A DNA stretch of 64,000 nt from Methylobacterium nodulans ORS 2060 (GTDB taxonomy: Bacteria > Pseudomonadota > Alphaproteobacteria > Rhizobiales > Beijerinckiaceae). The DNA is taken from contig NC_011894.1 in assembly GCF_000022085.1 (NCBI RefSeq), positions 3,065,501-3,129,500 of the forward strand, given 5' to 3'. The notes beneath the pieces are model-generated. The model was not told where the DNA came from and did not search any database. It saw nothing but the letters and a program-made list of their open reading frames with translations. A program made the translations under genes and the position numbers. Shown one piece after another: positions 52,424-60,580 of the stretch (position 1 is its first letter; every line of letters starts with the position of its first letter).

Positions 52424-52725
52424 TTGCGGCAGCGCTCCGCATCTCGGTTTTCCGCCTGCAGAGCGAATATCGCAATGCTCTCGCGCACGGCCATGCTCAG
52501 CGACTTTGCGAGGTGGTCAGCTTGCTGTTCGCCAAAGCACGAGCGGGCAGCCTTCCGGCGATCCGGAAGGTTCTGCGGCCGACGGCCGCGACAATGGTGG
52601 CGACCGAGCCAGTGCGCCCACGGCGGCCCGGGAAGAAGGAAATCGCGTTAGAGGCAGCCAAGACAGCTGGCGAGGGGAGCGACCGGGGCCACGACCTCGA
52701 CCCGACCGATGGGCGTCCGCACTGA
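52420..52725 (+). CDS. Hypothetical protein, 101 aa
   Basis: A GTG-initiated ORF overlapping the kinase stop by 4 bp (GTGA), implying coupling if real. The sequence VISAAL-type start is followed by LCEVVSLLFAKARAGSLPAI and GKKEIALEAAKTAGEGSD. The last block resembles the end of many short Methylobacterium hypothetical proteins. Function unknown. The region downstream to 53037 holds no further supportable gene. Confidence 0.45.
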   Translation: MIAAALRISVFRLQSEYRNALAHGHAQRLCEVVSLLFAKARAGSLPAIRKVLRPTAATMVATEPVRPRRPGKKEIALEAAKTAGEGSDRGHDLDPTDGRPH

Positions 52726-53037
52726 TGCGGATTCCAGCTGAATGTGCCGTCCGTCGCAATCTTGAACACCGTTTCGGCCGTCGAGGACAACAACGATCTT
52801 GCATAAATCAGACCAAAGATCACCAATGAGCAGAAGGAACACGGCATCGCTTCGATGGCGTGCCTGCAATGAGCAGCCGCGACGTTTGACCACACGGCGC
52901 CGTGAGACTGTGCCGCAATCCCCGTCGCGTCCACAACAATCAGCTTATAGCGCAGGCACCCTTTTATGATCGCCATCACAGAAGGTGGCGCGAAGAGCAG
53001 GCATCCTGGCCAGACCTCGCACATATAGGAGCAGGAC

Positions 53038-53397
53038 ATGATCAGAATGCTTCTTCGGACAGCTTCCGTCGCCGGTTTGGCAGCGGCCTTATTGGCCACC
53101 ACTGCGGAAGCCCGGGGCTTCGGAGGCGGCTTCCACGGTAGTCACAGCGGTAGCTTTCATAGTGGTGGTATCCACGGCGGACACGGCGGCATCGCTGTCG
53201 GCGAGCCTCACCCAGGCACTCCATATGGCAGTCATCACAGTGGCTGGGGCCACGGCCATTACTGGAGCCATGGCTTCGGGTGGTATGGTGGGTGGAGCGC
53301 TGACCCCATCGAAAGCGTGTCTGACTATGGCGGATGCTATATGCGGCAGGGTCGCGATCGCTTCAGCGCCGTCCTAGAGAAGCGCGTCTGCGACTAA
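53038..53397 (+). CDS. Exported His/Gly/Ser-rich small protein, 119 aa
   Basis: The protein has a signal peptide (residues 1-25, cleavage near AEA). The mature part is dominated by Gly, His and Ser (GFHGSHSGSFHSGGIHGGHG) up to about residue 85, then carries two cysteines in CYMRQGRDRF...RVCD that could form a disulfide. GGAGCAGGAC lies before the ATG. Repetitive His-Gly segments may bind metal ions or simply be low-complexity; similar exported proteins are frequent in Rhizobiales without known function. Confidence 0.65.
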   Translation: MIRMLLRTASVAGLAAALLATTAEARGFGGGFHGSHSGSFHSGGIHGGHGGIAVGEPHPGTPYGSHHSGWGHGHYWSHGFGWYGGWSADPIESVSDYGGCYMRQGRDRFSAVLEKRVCD

Positions 53398-53959
53398 ACA
53401 GCCCTAAGACGGTCAAGTCACGGTGGCGCATACCAAGTGGGCTTGGTATCAGCAGCAATGATTCCAGCATCAATTGTTATATCGCTACGCCTTGCCCATA
53501 TTCAGGATGTGATGGATATACATCCTCCGACAGCAACTAGCTCTCGAATGCTTGCGATCTATAAAAGTTACACCAACGGGCATTTGAAATGACCGTTGGT
53601 TCCGCTCTCGAATTGCCGCCAAGATTTTGGCTTGGCATCGAAAATTTGAGATGGATCAAAAGTCCAATGCGGCAGCAGCTTGGGCCGTTGGTACCAGCCC
53701 TCGATTCCAATCTTCTCGCCTTCGACCCGCGGCGTGACGGTTCGTGCACTTGTAGCTGTCTACCCCCTTGCGGATACGCCTCACATGAGTCGAGCTAAGA
53801 GTGCAGCGGCTGGTCGCCGATGGTGACGACCCAACACCGTGTCTGCAGAGTACTCCGGTCCCGACGCGAACGGTGGGCCATGATAGCGGGGTGCCGTCCA
53901 CCCCTCGCCGCGGGCCGGATCCGTGCAAGTCCGATGCCGGGCGAACCTGCGGGGCAGTC
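53398..53959. other. Intergenic stretch
   Basis: About 560 bp without a supportable gene. An in-frame extension of the next kinase reaches 53801 but is Pro/Arg-rich and unlike a real domain, so the kinase start was placed at 53960. Confidence 0.4.
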
Positions 53960-55918
53960 ATGGACCAGGCCAAAGATTTGTTAGCAGCCGGCGGCTCCGG
54001 TTCCAGCGCATCGGAGACCGCGCTGTTCCGCACCATCATTGATCTAAGCCCGGCCCGGGTCGTCCTTGTCGACACGGACCATCGGTATCGCTACGTCAAC
54101 AGGGCCTTCCTCGATTTCGTCGGGGCCCGCGAGGACGAGGTTTTGGGGCGGCGCGTCGCCGAGATTCTCGGCGACGTCGTCTACGAGTCCTATCAGCCGG
54201 TCCTCTCGCGGCTCGAAGCTGAAGGGCTTGTCTGGAATGAGGGATGGGTCACGTACCCGAGATTCGGACGGCGCTACATCCAGGAAGGCCTCGTCCTTTA
54301 CACGTCCGGTGACGTCCAGGGGATTCTCGCCTTCACGCGGGATTTCACCGAGTTGAAGGAGCGCGAGGAGGAGCTGGCGAAGCAGATGGAGGCCCTGCGG
54401 GCGAGCCAGGCCCTGAATTCGGCCATCGTCACCTCCGCGCTCGACTGCGTGATCGTCATCGACGAGGAGGGCTGCGTTGTCGAGTTCAACCCGGCCGCCG
54501 AGGCAACCTTCGGTCTCGCGCGCGCCGCAGTGCTGGGGCAGCCGATCAGCGATCTCATTGTGCCGCCGTACCTGCGTCAGCGGCATGTGGAAGGGTTGAA
54601 GCGCTACCTCGTCACCGGGCGGGGCTCCGTCGTCGGCCGCCGCATCGAGATCGAGGGCATGCGATCCGATGGATCCATCTTCCCTGTGGAACTCGCCATC
54701 AAGGAGGTGCGACTGCCGGAGCGGCGGCTGTTTACCGCCTACCTGCGCGACCTCTCGGCTGCCAAGCAAGCGGCAGCCGAGATCGAGGCACAGCGCATGC
54801 GCATTCACCAGATGGAGAAGCTCTCCGCCATGGGCTCCCTCCTGGCGGGTGTTGCCCACGAGTTGAACAACCCCTTGGCAATCCTGATCGCCCAGGCGAC
54901 GCTCCTACGCGACAAGGCGCCGACGTTGGATGTGCAGCGCCGTGCGGAGCGCATCCACGCCGCAGCCGAGCGCTCCGGCCGCATTGTCAAGAGCTTCGTG
55001 GCAATGGCTCGTCAGGAGCCGCCGCGACGCGAGCCGGTGGACCTAAACGATATCGTGCAGGTGGCGGTCGAGATGACGGCCTATGGCCGGCGCAGCGCCG
55101 GGGTCACGCTCGAGCTCGCCCTGGCGCCCATGCTGCCTCCGATCTCCGGAGACCGGGATCTCCTGGGCCAGGTAGTGGCCAACCTGCTGATCAACGCCGC
55201 GCAGGTCCTCTTTGACCACCGGGGCGACCGGTGCATCACCTTACGGACCTCCCTCGACGGCGAGGCGGTCGTGCTCGAGGTCGCGGATAGCGGCCCGGGC
55301 GTGCCGCCGGACATCCGTGAGCACATTTTCGATCCGTACTTCACCACGAAGCCGGTGGGAGCCGGAACTGGGATCGGGCTCTCGATTTCGCACCGCGTGA
55401 TCGAGAGCCATGGTGGCCGGATCTCCGTCGAGGACCGTCCCGGCGGCGGGGCGTTGTTCCGGGTCGTCCTGCCAGTGCGCGATGCCGGGATGCTCCCGGC
55501 AGGCGCTGGAGAGAACGGCCGGGCGGGCGGCCTCTCGATCCTGGTGGTCGATGACGAGATCGACGTAGCCCGGTCCCTCGCCGAGATCCTCGACGATATG
55601 GGTCATCGGACTTGCGTGCGGGACAGCTCCGCCGCTGCCCTGGCCGACCTCGACAGAATTCGCTTCGACGCCGTCTTCGTGGACCTGCGGATGCCCGGCA
55701 TCGATGGCGCCGAGCTGAGAGCCCGCATCGCCGCACGCGACCCCGCTCTCGCCGCACGCACAATCATCGTCACCGGCGACGTCGTAGCCGGACCGCGCGC
55801 GGCCATCCAAGGGTCGGAGGCAGCAATTCTGCTGGAGAAGCCCTTTACGGCGAAGGACGTCCAGGATGCCCTATGCCGCGCGCAGGAGGAACTGACGCCC
55901 CCAGCCGCGGAGCCGTGA
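53960..55918 (+). CDS. Soluble PAS-PAS hybrid histidine kinase with C-terminal receiver
   Basis: A 652-residue cytoplasmic sensor kinase with no membrane span. It has PAS 1 (FRTIIDLSPARVVLVDTDHR), PAS 2 (ALDCVIVIDEEGCVVEFNPA) with a following PAC region, an NtrB-like H-box LLAGVAHELNNPLAI with His near residue 299, and ATPase boxes (NLLINAAQVL; GTGIGLSISHRV). The C-terminal receiver has its phospho-Asp in DAVFVDLRMPGID near residue 574. The HELNNPLA box is typical of kinases that pair with other regulators. It sits next to the T6SS genes on the opposite strand and could act on one of the OmpR-type regulators nearby (inference). Confidence 0.92.
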   Translation: MDQAKDLLAAGGSGSSASETALFRTIIDLSPARVVLVDTDHRYRYVNRAFLDFVGAREDEVLGRRVAEILGDVVYESYQPVLSRLEAEGLVWNEGWVTYPRFGRRYIQEGLVLYTSGDVQGILAFTRDFTELKEREEELAKQMEALRASQALNSAIVTSALDCVIVIDEEGCVVEFNPAAEATFGLARAAVLGQPISDLIVPPYLRQRHVEGLKRYLVTGRGSVVGRRIEIEGMRSDGSIFPVELAIKEVRLPERRLFTAYLRDLSAAKQAAAEIEAQRMRIHQMEKLSAMGSLLAGVAHELNNPLAILIAQATLLRDKAPTLDVQRRAERIHAAAERSGRIVKSFVAMARQEPPRREPVDLNDIVQVAVEMTAYGRRSAGVTLELALAPMLPPISGDRDLLGQVVANLLINAAQVLFDHRGDRCITLRTSLDGEAVVLEVADSGPGVPPDIREHIFDPYFTTKPVGAGTGIGLSISHRVIESHGGRISVEDRPGGGALFRVVLPVRDAGMLPAGAGENGRAGGLSILVVDDEIDVARSLAEILDDMGHRTCVRDSSAAALADLDRIRFDAVFVDLRMPGIDGAELRARIAARDPALAARTIIVTGDVVAGPRAAIQGSEAAILLEKPFTAKDVQDALCRAQEELTPPAAEP

Positions 55919-55969
55919 ATGCCCGCATGGCCGCCGCAACGGCGGCGCGCGGGTCTGCCTGCGCTGCGT

Positions 55970-56806
55970 TCAGGGCCGGCGGTCTGAGTAGAAGGCCGTG
56001 CTCACCCGGGCGGCATGCTCGGGCTTGAAGGTGAGGCCGCCCTCGCCCTGCGCGAACACACTCGCCGGATCGCTGTCATGCACCGACAGGCCCGTCGCGT
56101 GGATCATCTCGTGGAGCAGGGTATTGCCGCTCACCTTGACCTTCGCGGTGTTCAGCACGACGAAGTCGCGCACCGGCATCTGAGCGCGCGCGGCGCCTTC
56201 CGTGACGCCCCATTCGAGGCTGCCGGCGTCGAATGCCGCCATAATCACCCGCAGGACGCTGGACTGGCCGACCGTGTGCTTCTCCGACGCTTTTCGGATC
56301 CGGGAGACATCGAAAGCCGGGTCATAGGTGCCGGGGAAGTCGATCGGGGGATGCTGCCGGTCCTGGAACCGAACTTTCAGCCCATATTCATCGCAAAGTT
56401 CCATCGTCCGCTGGAGATAGTGTGTGAGTTTCACCGGAATCGCGCCTGGCGTGCGCTGGAGCATGAGGGTGAGGGTCGCCGAGACAACGGTGACGCCCTG
56501 CCGAAGCGCGCTGCCCGACCGGCCGCCGAGGATCTCGTCGAGCATGGCGATTACTGCGCGGCCGGCCACGCCGCTGACCGGGCCGAGCCGGTACTTGGCT
56601 TCGAACGCCCGGATAGCCTCGGCGGTGAGACGCCCGAAATTGCCGTCCGCCCCCTTCTCGATCGGGAACCCGGCGGCGATGATGGCCTGCTGCAGGATCT
56701 TGACGGCGGCGTGGTCCGGCTCGCCCCATTGCAGGGGCGGACCGCCCGCAGCGACCGAGAGGATGCGGGCATTGCTGGCGAATGGGAGATAGGTCAGCTC
56801 GGCCAT
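55970..56806 (-). CDS. Peptidoglycan-binding protein with HExxH metallopeptidase motif, candidate T6SS effector
   Basis: A 278-residue protein with no signal peptide. Residues about 28-92 form a PG_binding_1 domain (AVKILQQAIIAAGFPIEKGA, DGNFGRLTAEAIRAFEAKY). The C-terminal half has a zinc-peptidase helix LLHEMIHATGLSVHD near residues 230-244, HExxHxxGxxxH, one residue longer than the metzincin motif. It lies 218 bp downstream of hcp on the same strand. The lack of a signal peptide, wall-binding domain and hydrolase motif make it a plausible cargo delivered by the T6SS into a rival's periplasm; no immunity gene was identified. Confidence 0.65.
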   Translation of the reverse strand: MAELTYLPFASNARILSVAAGGPPLQWGEPDHAAVKILQQAIIAAGFPIEKGADGNFGRLTAEAIRAFEAKYRLGPVSGVAGRAVIAMLDEILGGRSGSALRQGVTVVSATLTLMLQRTPGAIPVKLTHYLQRTMELCDEYGLKVRFQDRQHPPIDFPGTYDPAFDVSRIRKASEKHTVGQSSVLRVIMAAFDAGSLEWGVTEGAARAQMPVRDFVVLNTAKVKVSGNTLLHEMIHATGLSVHDSDPASVFAQGEGGLTFKPEHAARVSTAFYSDRRP

Positions 56807-57023
56807 GACGGCCTCCTTGCTTGCGGTGCGCAGGATGACCAGACGCCACTGGGTCCGGTGAGATCGATCGAGCTTGCGCGGCCGACTCGCCCGGGATCGT
56901 CTGCGGTCCGAGCGTCGCCGAGGGCTTGGGGGGTCCTTTCGCGCGAGGTCCTGCCACCCACGGCGAGCAGCAGGACCTCCGCGTCGCGGCTAGACGGCCC
57001 GCCGAGGCGCTAGCCGCCGCGAC

Positions 57024-57506
57024 TCACGCCGCGACGTTCTTCGCGATGTCCCATTTGACCTCGGTCTGAGGACCGGCGGAGCCGTTCGCTGCCTGGGTCG
57101 TGTACTTGTAGTCGAATTCACGGAAGTTGAGCGTGATGCTCTCGTGCAGGCGATCGTCGTGCGAGGTGCCGCCCAAAGAGACATGCGAGACGATAATGTC
57201 CTTGAGTTCAATGACGATGTATTCGAGCGGCTTGTCGCCCGCCTTGCGTACGATGAGCGTGCCCTTGGTGATGTGCTTGCCGTTGGCGCAGTGCTGGGCG
57301 AGCGTTGGCGAGGCCTTGTCGATGTACTTGGTCAGGCTGATGTCCTGCACCGACACTTTACCGGAGCCGGACCCCGAACCCATATGCGTTGTCCCCGACT
57401 GGGACATGCCCCAGGACCACGACAGAATGTCGATCTCGTCCTTGTGCTTGGCGTCCTGCGCTTCGCCCTTGATCCCTTCGAGCTTCAGAAAGATATCGAC
57501 AGCCAT
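57024..57506 (-). CDS. hcp: T6SS tube protein Hcp
   Basis: A 160-residue protein of typical Hcp length starting MAVDIFLKLEGIKGEAQD, with DEIDILSWSWGMSQSG, GKVSVQDISLTKYIDKASP and ITLNFREFDYKY. These blocks define the Hcp/T6SS_HCP family whose hexamers stack to form the inner tube. AGGAGAA precedes the ATG. The neighbouring peptidoglycan-binding protein may be its cargo, as effectors are often encoded next to hcp. Confidence 0.93.
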   Translation of the reverse strand: MAVDIFLKLEGIKGEAQDAKHKDEIDILSWSWGMSQSGTTHMGSGSGSGKVSVQDISLTKYIDKASPTLAQHCANGKHITKGTLIVRKAGDKPLEYIVIELKDIIVSHVSLGGTSHDDRLHESITLNFREFDYKYTTQAANGSAGPQTEVKWDIAKNVAA

Positions 57507-57902
57507 GGTGTTCTCCTAACATTTTCATGAGGGTTGCCGTCGGGCGCTGGCGAGACCATCCATATCTCGTCGTCGCGCATGAACGACCTCAAGCGTCGCT
57601 CGATCTTACGTATTGCATCGACCATCTGCTTTGGACGACTTGAGTGTGAGAACCTTAGGCCAAGACGCCTTCGTCGTCCGTGATTGATATCACTGAGGTT
57701 CAGGGCAGCTCGGACTGTCAGGATGCCGACCTGACGGCCTTGATCTGGCAGCCACCACAAGCCTCATGCTGAGGGGCCAGCGTCACTGGGCCGCGCAGCC
57801 ACCCACAGGCGGCCATCCGAAGTTCTCTCAACGAGTGGATCAGCAGCCTCGGGTGATTCGAGGCCAACTAAAAAATGTCACCAGATCGCTGGCCTGCCCG
57901 GG
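57507..57902. other. Intergenic stretch upstream of hcp
   Basis: About 400 bp. It should include the leftward hcp promoter; a moderately A/T-rich part near 57640-57700 is the best candidate. No other gene is supported. Confidence 0.4.
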
Positions 57903-58106
57903 TCAACCGTCCTGCGTGTCGTGGACCGTGTTGCTCGGCTGCGGGATGGGCGTGCCGGCGGACAGGCCGTACAGGTCGGCTCCGATCTGCAGGAGCCGGA
58001 CGGGGTCAATTGGGGGTCCGGCGACGCGGGTCTCGTAGTGGAGATGCGGCCCGGTCGGCCGGCCGGTAGAGCCGACCGCACCCACGGGTGCGCCCGCGGC
58101 GAGCAT
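57903..58106 (-). pseudogene. M23-family endopeptidase, C-terminal fragment
   Basis: The frame gives GAPVGAVGSTGRPTGPHLHY then ETRVAGPPIDPVRLL, the end of a LytM/M23 domain including the HxH zinc-binding pair. The upstream H-x-x-x-D half and everything before it is missing, so it cannot be active. It points to a lost cell-wall hydrolase gene upstream of hcp. Confidence 0.7.
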
Positions 58107-58246
58107 CCGCCTTGGGGGGCGGCACGTGCTGGTGGTTTCGTCACGGCACGTCGGCCCCGATCGCGGCTCGCGCCGCTACCTCTGCCACGACAGAGAGAGG
58201 AGAACCGTGACGGCGGTCACGCGACCGTGAACGGCATTGGGCGGCT

Positions 58247-58978
58247 TCAGGCCTCCTCGGGTGCGTCGATGTCGCCGGTTGCGCCTGCGGGCAGGTCGGG
58301 CACCGGCGGGACGAACATGTATCCATGGCCTCGGACAGTGACGATCGCGTCGGTGTCGAGCTTTCGCCGCAGCCGTGTGATGCGGGTGTCGATCGAGCGG
58401 TCGTTCGCATCCAGGCTGTTGGCCGGCGCGGCTTCGAGAAGGTCCTCGCGGGCCATGACGCGGTTGGGGTTGCGTGCAAAGATCCGGATCAGCACGACCT
58501 CCCCGGGCCCGAGCCGCTCGGGCGGCGCGCCGTGGCGGAGCAGCCGGGAGGTCGTGAGGTCCACGGTCGCCCGCTCGAACGGCACCGTCTCCCGTGTCTC
58601 CATGCCGAGGCGGCACAAGATGCCCGAGATGCGGGCGGCGAGTTCGCGCGGCTCGACAGGCTTCACCAGAAAATCGTCGGCTCCGAGTTCGAGCCCCACG
58701 ACCCGTTCGATCGGCTCGGCCAACGCGGTCAGGATCAGCACCGGAACACTCTTCGCCGCGCCGGTCCGCAGGGTCCGGAGGAGGTCGAGCCCTCCCCCGC
58801 CCGGCATGCTGAGATCGAGCACCACGAGGTCCACAGCCGCCTCGGCCAGCACTGCCCCGCCCGTCGCGACCGACGTGGCCGTGACCACGTCGTAGCCAGC
58901 GTCGCCGAGATACTCAGCGAGGGCTGCGGTCAAATCGACCTCGTCGTCGATCAATGCTATCCTGGGTCGCCGCGTCAT
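58247..58978 (-). CDS. OmpR-family response regulator
   Basis: A 243-residue regulator. The receiver (residues 5-120) has acidic residues in IALIDDEVD, phospho-Asp in VDLVVLDLSMPGGG and Lys in DDFLVKPVE. The winged-helix DNA-binding domain (about 130-230) has ERLGPGEVVLIRIFARNPNR and DRSIDTRITRLRRKLD, and YMFVPPV at the end. It is divergent from a second OmpR-type regulator with 65 bp between them, so the two may share control. No dedicated kinase gene is adjacent. Confidence 0.92.
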   Translation of the reverse strand: MTRRPRIALIDDEVDLTAALAEYLGDAGYDVVTATSVATGGAVLAEAAVDLVVLDLSMPGGGGLDLLRTLRTGAAKSVPVLILTALAEPIERVVGLELGADDFLVKPVEPRELAARISGILCRLGMETRETVPFERATVDLTTSRLLRHGAPPERLGPGEVVLIRIFARNPNRVMAREDLLEAAPANSLDANDRSIDTRITRLRRKLDTDAIVTVRGHGYMFVPPVPDLPAGATGDIDAPEEA

Positions 58979-59043
58979 GCGAAACCCAATGAAGCCGGCT
59001 GTTCACGCCCGACACGGACGCGGATCATCCCGCGAGGGCAGTC

Positions 59044-59760
59044 ATGCCGTCAACCATAATCGTCGTCGAGGACGAGGCCGATCTACGCCAAGCTGTCGAG
59101 GAATACCTGACCGAGGCGGGATTTCGGGTCATCGGCGCGGCAGACGGACGCGAGTTGCGGGCGGCGGTGGATCAGGCTGAGCCCGACGTCGTGATCCTCG
59201 ACATAGCCCTGCCGGCGGAGAACGGGCTGTCGCTCGCGCGCTGGCTGCGCAGCCGGGGCTCGAAGGCGGGCCTGATCTTCGCGACCGCGGCGCAGAACGC
59301 CACGCATCGGATCGCCGGCCTCGAACTCGGAGCCGACGATTATGTCGTCAAGCCCTATGACCTGCGCGAGCTGCTCGGGCGCGTGCGCAGCGTCCTGCGG
59401 CGCGTGATACGCTCGACTGTTGCTTCTCCTGCCGCGCCGGCCCCCGCGCGCACCGTGGCAGTCGGCCTCTTTACCCTCGACCTCGATCGACGCACCCTGT
59501 TCGATACGAGCGGGACTCCGGTCCCGCTCACCGCGATGGAGGTCGATCTCCTGATCGCCTTCGCCACCCGCCCGAACCGGGTCCTCAGCCGGCAGCAGTT
59601 GCGGACCATGGCCCAGGGATACCGCGAGAGCGACCATTCCGACCGCAGCATCGACATCCGCATCACGCGGCTGCGGCGCAAGATCGAGACCGGAACCAAG
59701 CCCGCGCTGATTCAGACGGTGCGCGGCGAGGGCTACGTGTTCGTCCCGCAATGCGCCTGA
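59044..59760 (+). CDS. OmpR-family response regulator
   Basis: A 238-residue regulator with a receiver (IIVVEDEADLRQAVEEYLTE, phospho-Asp in DVVILDIALP, Lys in DDYVVKPYDLREL) and a winged helix (TAMEVDLLIAFATRPNRVLS, DRSIDIRITRLRRKIE, GEGYVFVPQ). It resembles the divergent regulator at 58247 in layout but is clearly a distinct protein. It ends 12 bp before the convergent Crp-family gene. Its partner kinase may be one of the hybrid kinases upstream or unlinked. Confidence 0.92.
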   Translation: MPSTIIVVEDEADLRQAVEEYLTEAGFRVIGAADGRELRAAVDQAEPDVVILDIALPAENGLSLARWLRSRGSKAGLIFATAAQNATHRIAGLELGADDYVVKPYDLRELLGRVRSVLRRVIRSTVASPAAPAPARTVAVGLFTLDLDRRTLFDTSGTPVPLTAMEVDLLIAFATRPNRVLSRQQLRTMAQGYRESDHSDRSIDIRITRLRRKIETGTKPALIQTVRGEGYVFVPQCA

Positions 59761-59772
59761 CGGACGGGCCAA

Positions 59773-60447
59773 TCAGGCTGGTTCGTGCGCGCAGGACAGG
59801 CGGTCGCGGTCGAGCACGAGGATGCGGCTGCGGCCGAGACGGACGAGCCCGGCGGCCTGCCATTGGCGCAGCTGGCGGTTCACGCTCTCCCGGGTGCTCC
59901 CGACGAAGGCGGCGAGGACCTCCTGCGAGACGTTCAGCTCGGCCCCAAAATCGTCCGTGAGCGCGAGGAGACGGCGCGCCAGCCGGACCCCGATCGGCAG
60001 CAGCACGACCTCCTCCATTTGCTCGATGATGTACCTGAGGCGGCTGCAGAGCTGGGCGATAATCTGTCCGCTGGCATCCGGCCGGCGGGCCAACAGGTCG
60101 AGGAAGTCGCGCCGCCGCACCATGAAGAGCTCGGCAGCTTCCGCGGCCGTGGCATCGGCCGTGCGCGGCTGGCCGTCCAGCAGGGCGATCTCGCCGAAGA
60201 CGTCGCCCGCACCAAGGAGGTTGAGCGTGTAGTGCCGCCCTTCCTCGCTGCTCGTCGAGATGCGGATCTGGCCCTTCAGTACGGCGTAGAGCGCATCGCC
60301 GGGGTCGCCCTTCATGAACAGGGTCTCTCCCTCGTCCAGCCGGCACAGAACGCCGAGTTCGGCAATGGTTGCGATCATCTCGGCCGGCAAGCTGGCGAAG
60401 AAGCCGTTCACTCGCAGCATGCGGGCCAGGGCGGACACGTCCGGCAT
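59773..60447 (-). CDS. Crp/Fnr-family transcriptional regulator
   Basis: A 224-residue protein. The cNMP-binding-type barrel includes LCRLDEGETLFMKGDPGDAL and GAGDVFGEIALLDGQPRTAD; FGEIALL with the following Arg-Thr pair resembles a true cyclic-nucleotide phosphate-binding cassette. The C-terminal HTH is LNVSQEVLAAFVGSTRESVN. Start 60447 is favoured because the barrel begins just after it. It lies between the response regulators and clpV and may regulate the T6SS in response to cAMP or a similar ligand (inference). Confidence 0.9.
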   Translation of the reverse strand: MPDVSALARMLRVNGFFASLPAEMIATIAELGVLCRLDEGETLFMKGDPGDALYAVLKGQIRISTSSEEGRHYTLNLLGAGDVFGEIALLDGQPRTADATAAEAAELFMVRRRDFLDLLARRPDASGQIIAQLCSRLRYIIEQMEEVVLLPIGVRLARRLLALTDDFGAELNVSQEVLAAFVGSTRESVNRQLRQWQAAGLVRLGRSRILVLDRDRLSCAHEPA

Positions 60448-60580
60448 AGGGGGACCTCGGCAATGGAACGGCACGGCGATCACGTGCTGTGCCTCTCCTC
60501 ACCTGCCTATGCCGCCCGTATTTCCGCGCGGTGTCACTCCGACAGTCACGCACAATGCTGCCGCGAAACAGACCGCACGG

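Noticed and set aside
52497..53102. 201-aa minus-strand ORF after the first hybrid kinase
   Set aside because: It overlaps the start of the signal-peptide-bearing exported protein and the coupled hypothetical gene, and shows no domain.
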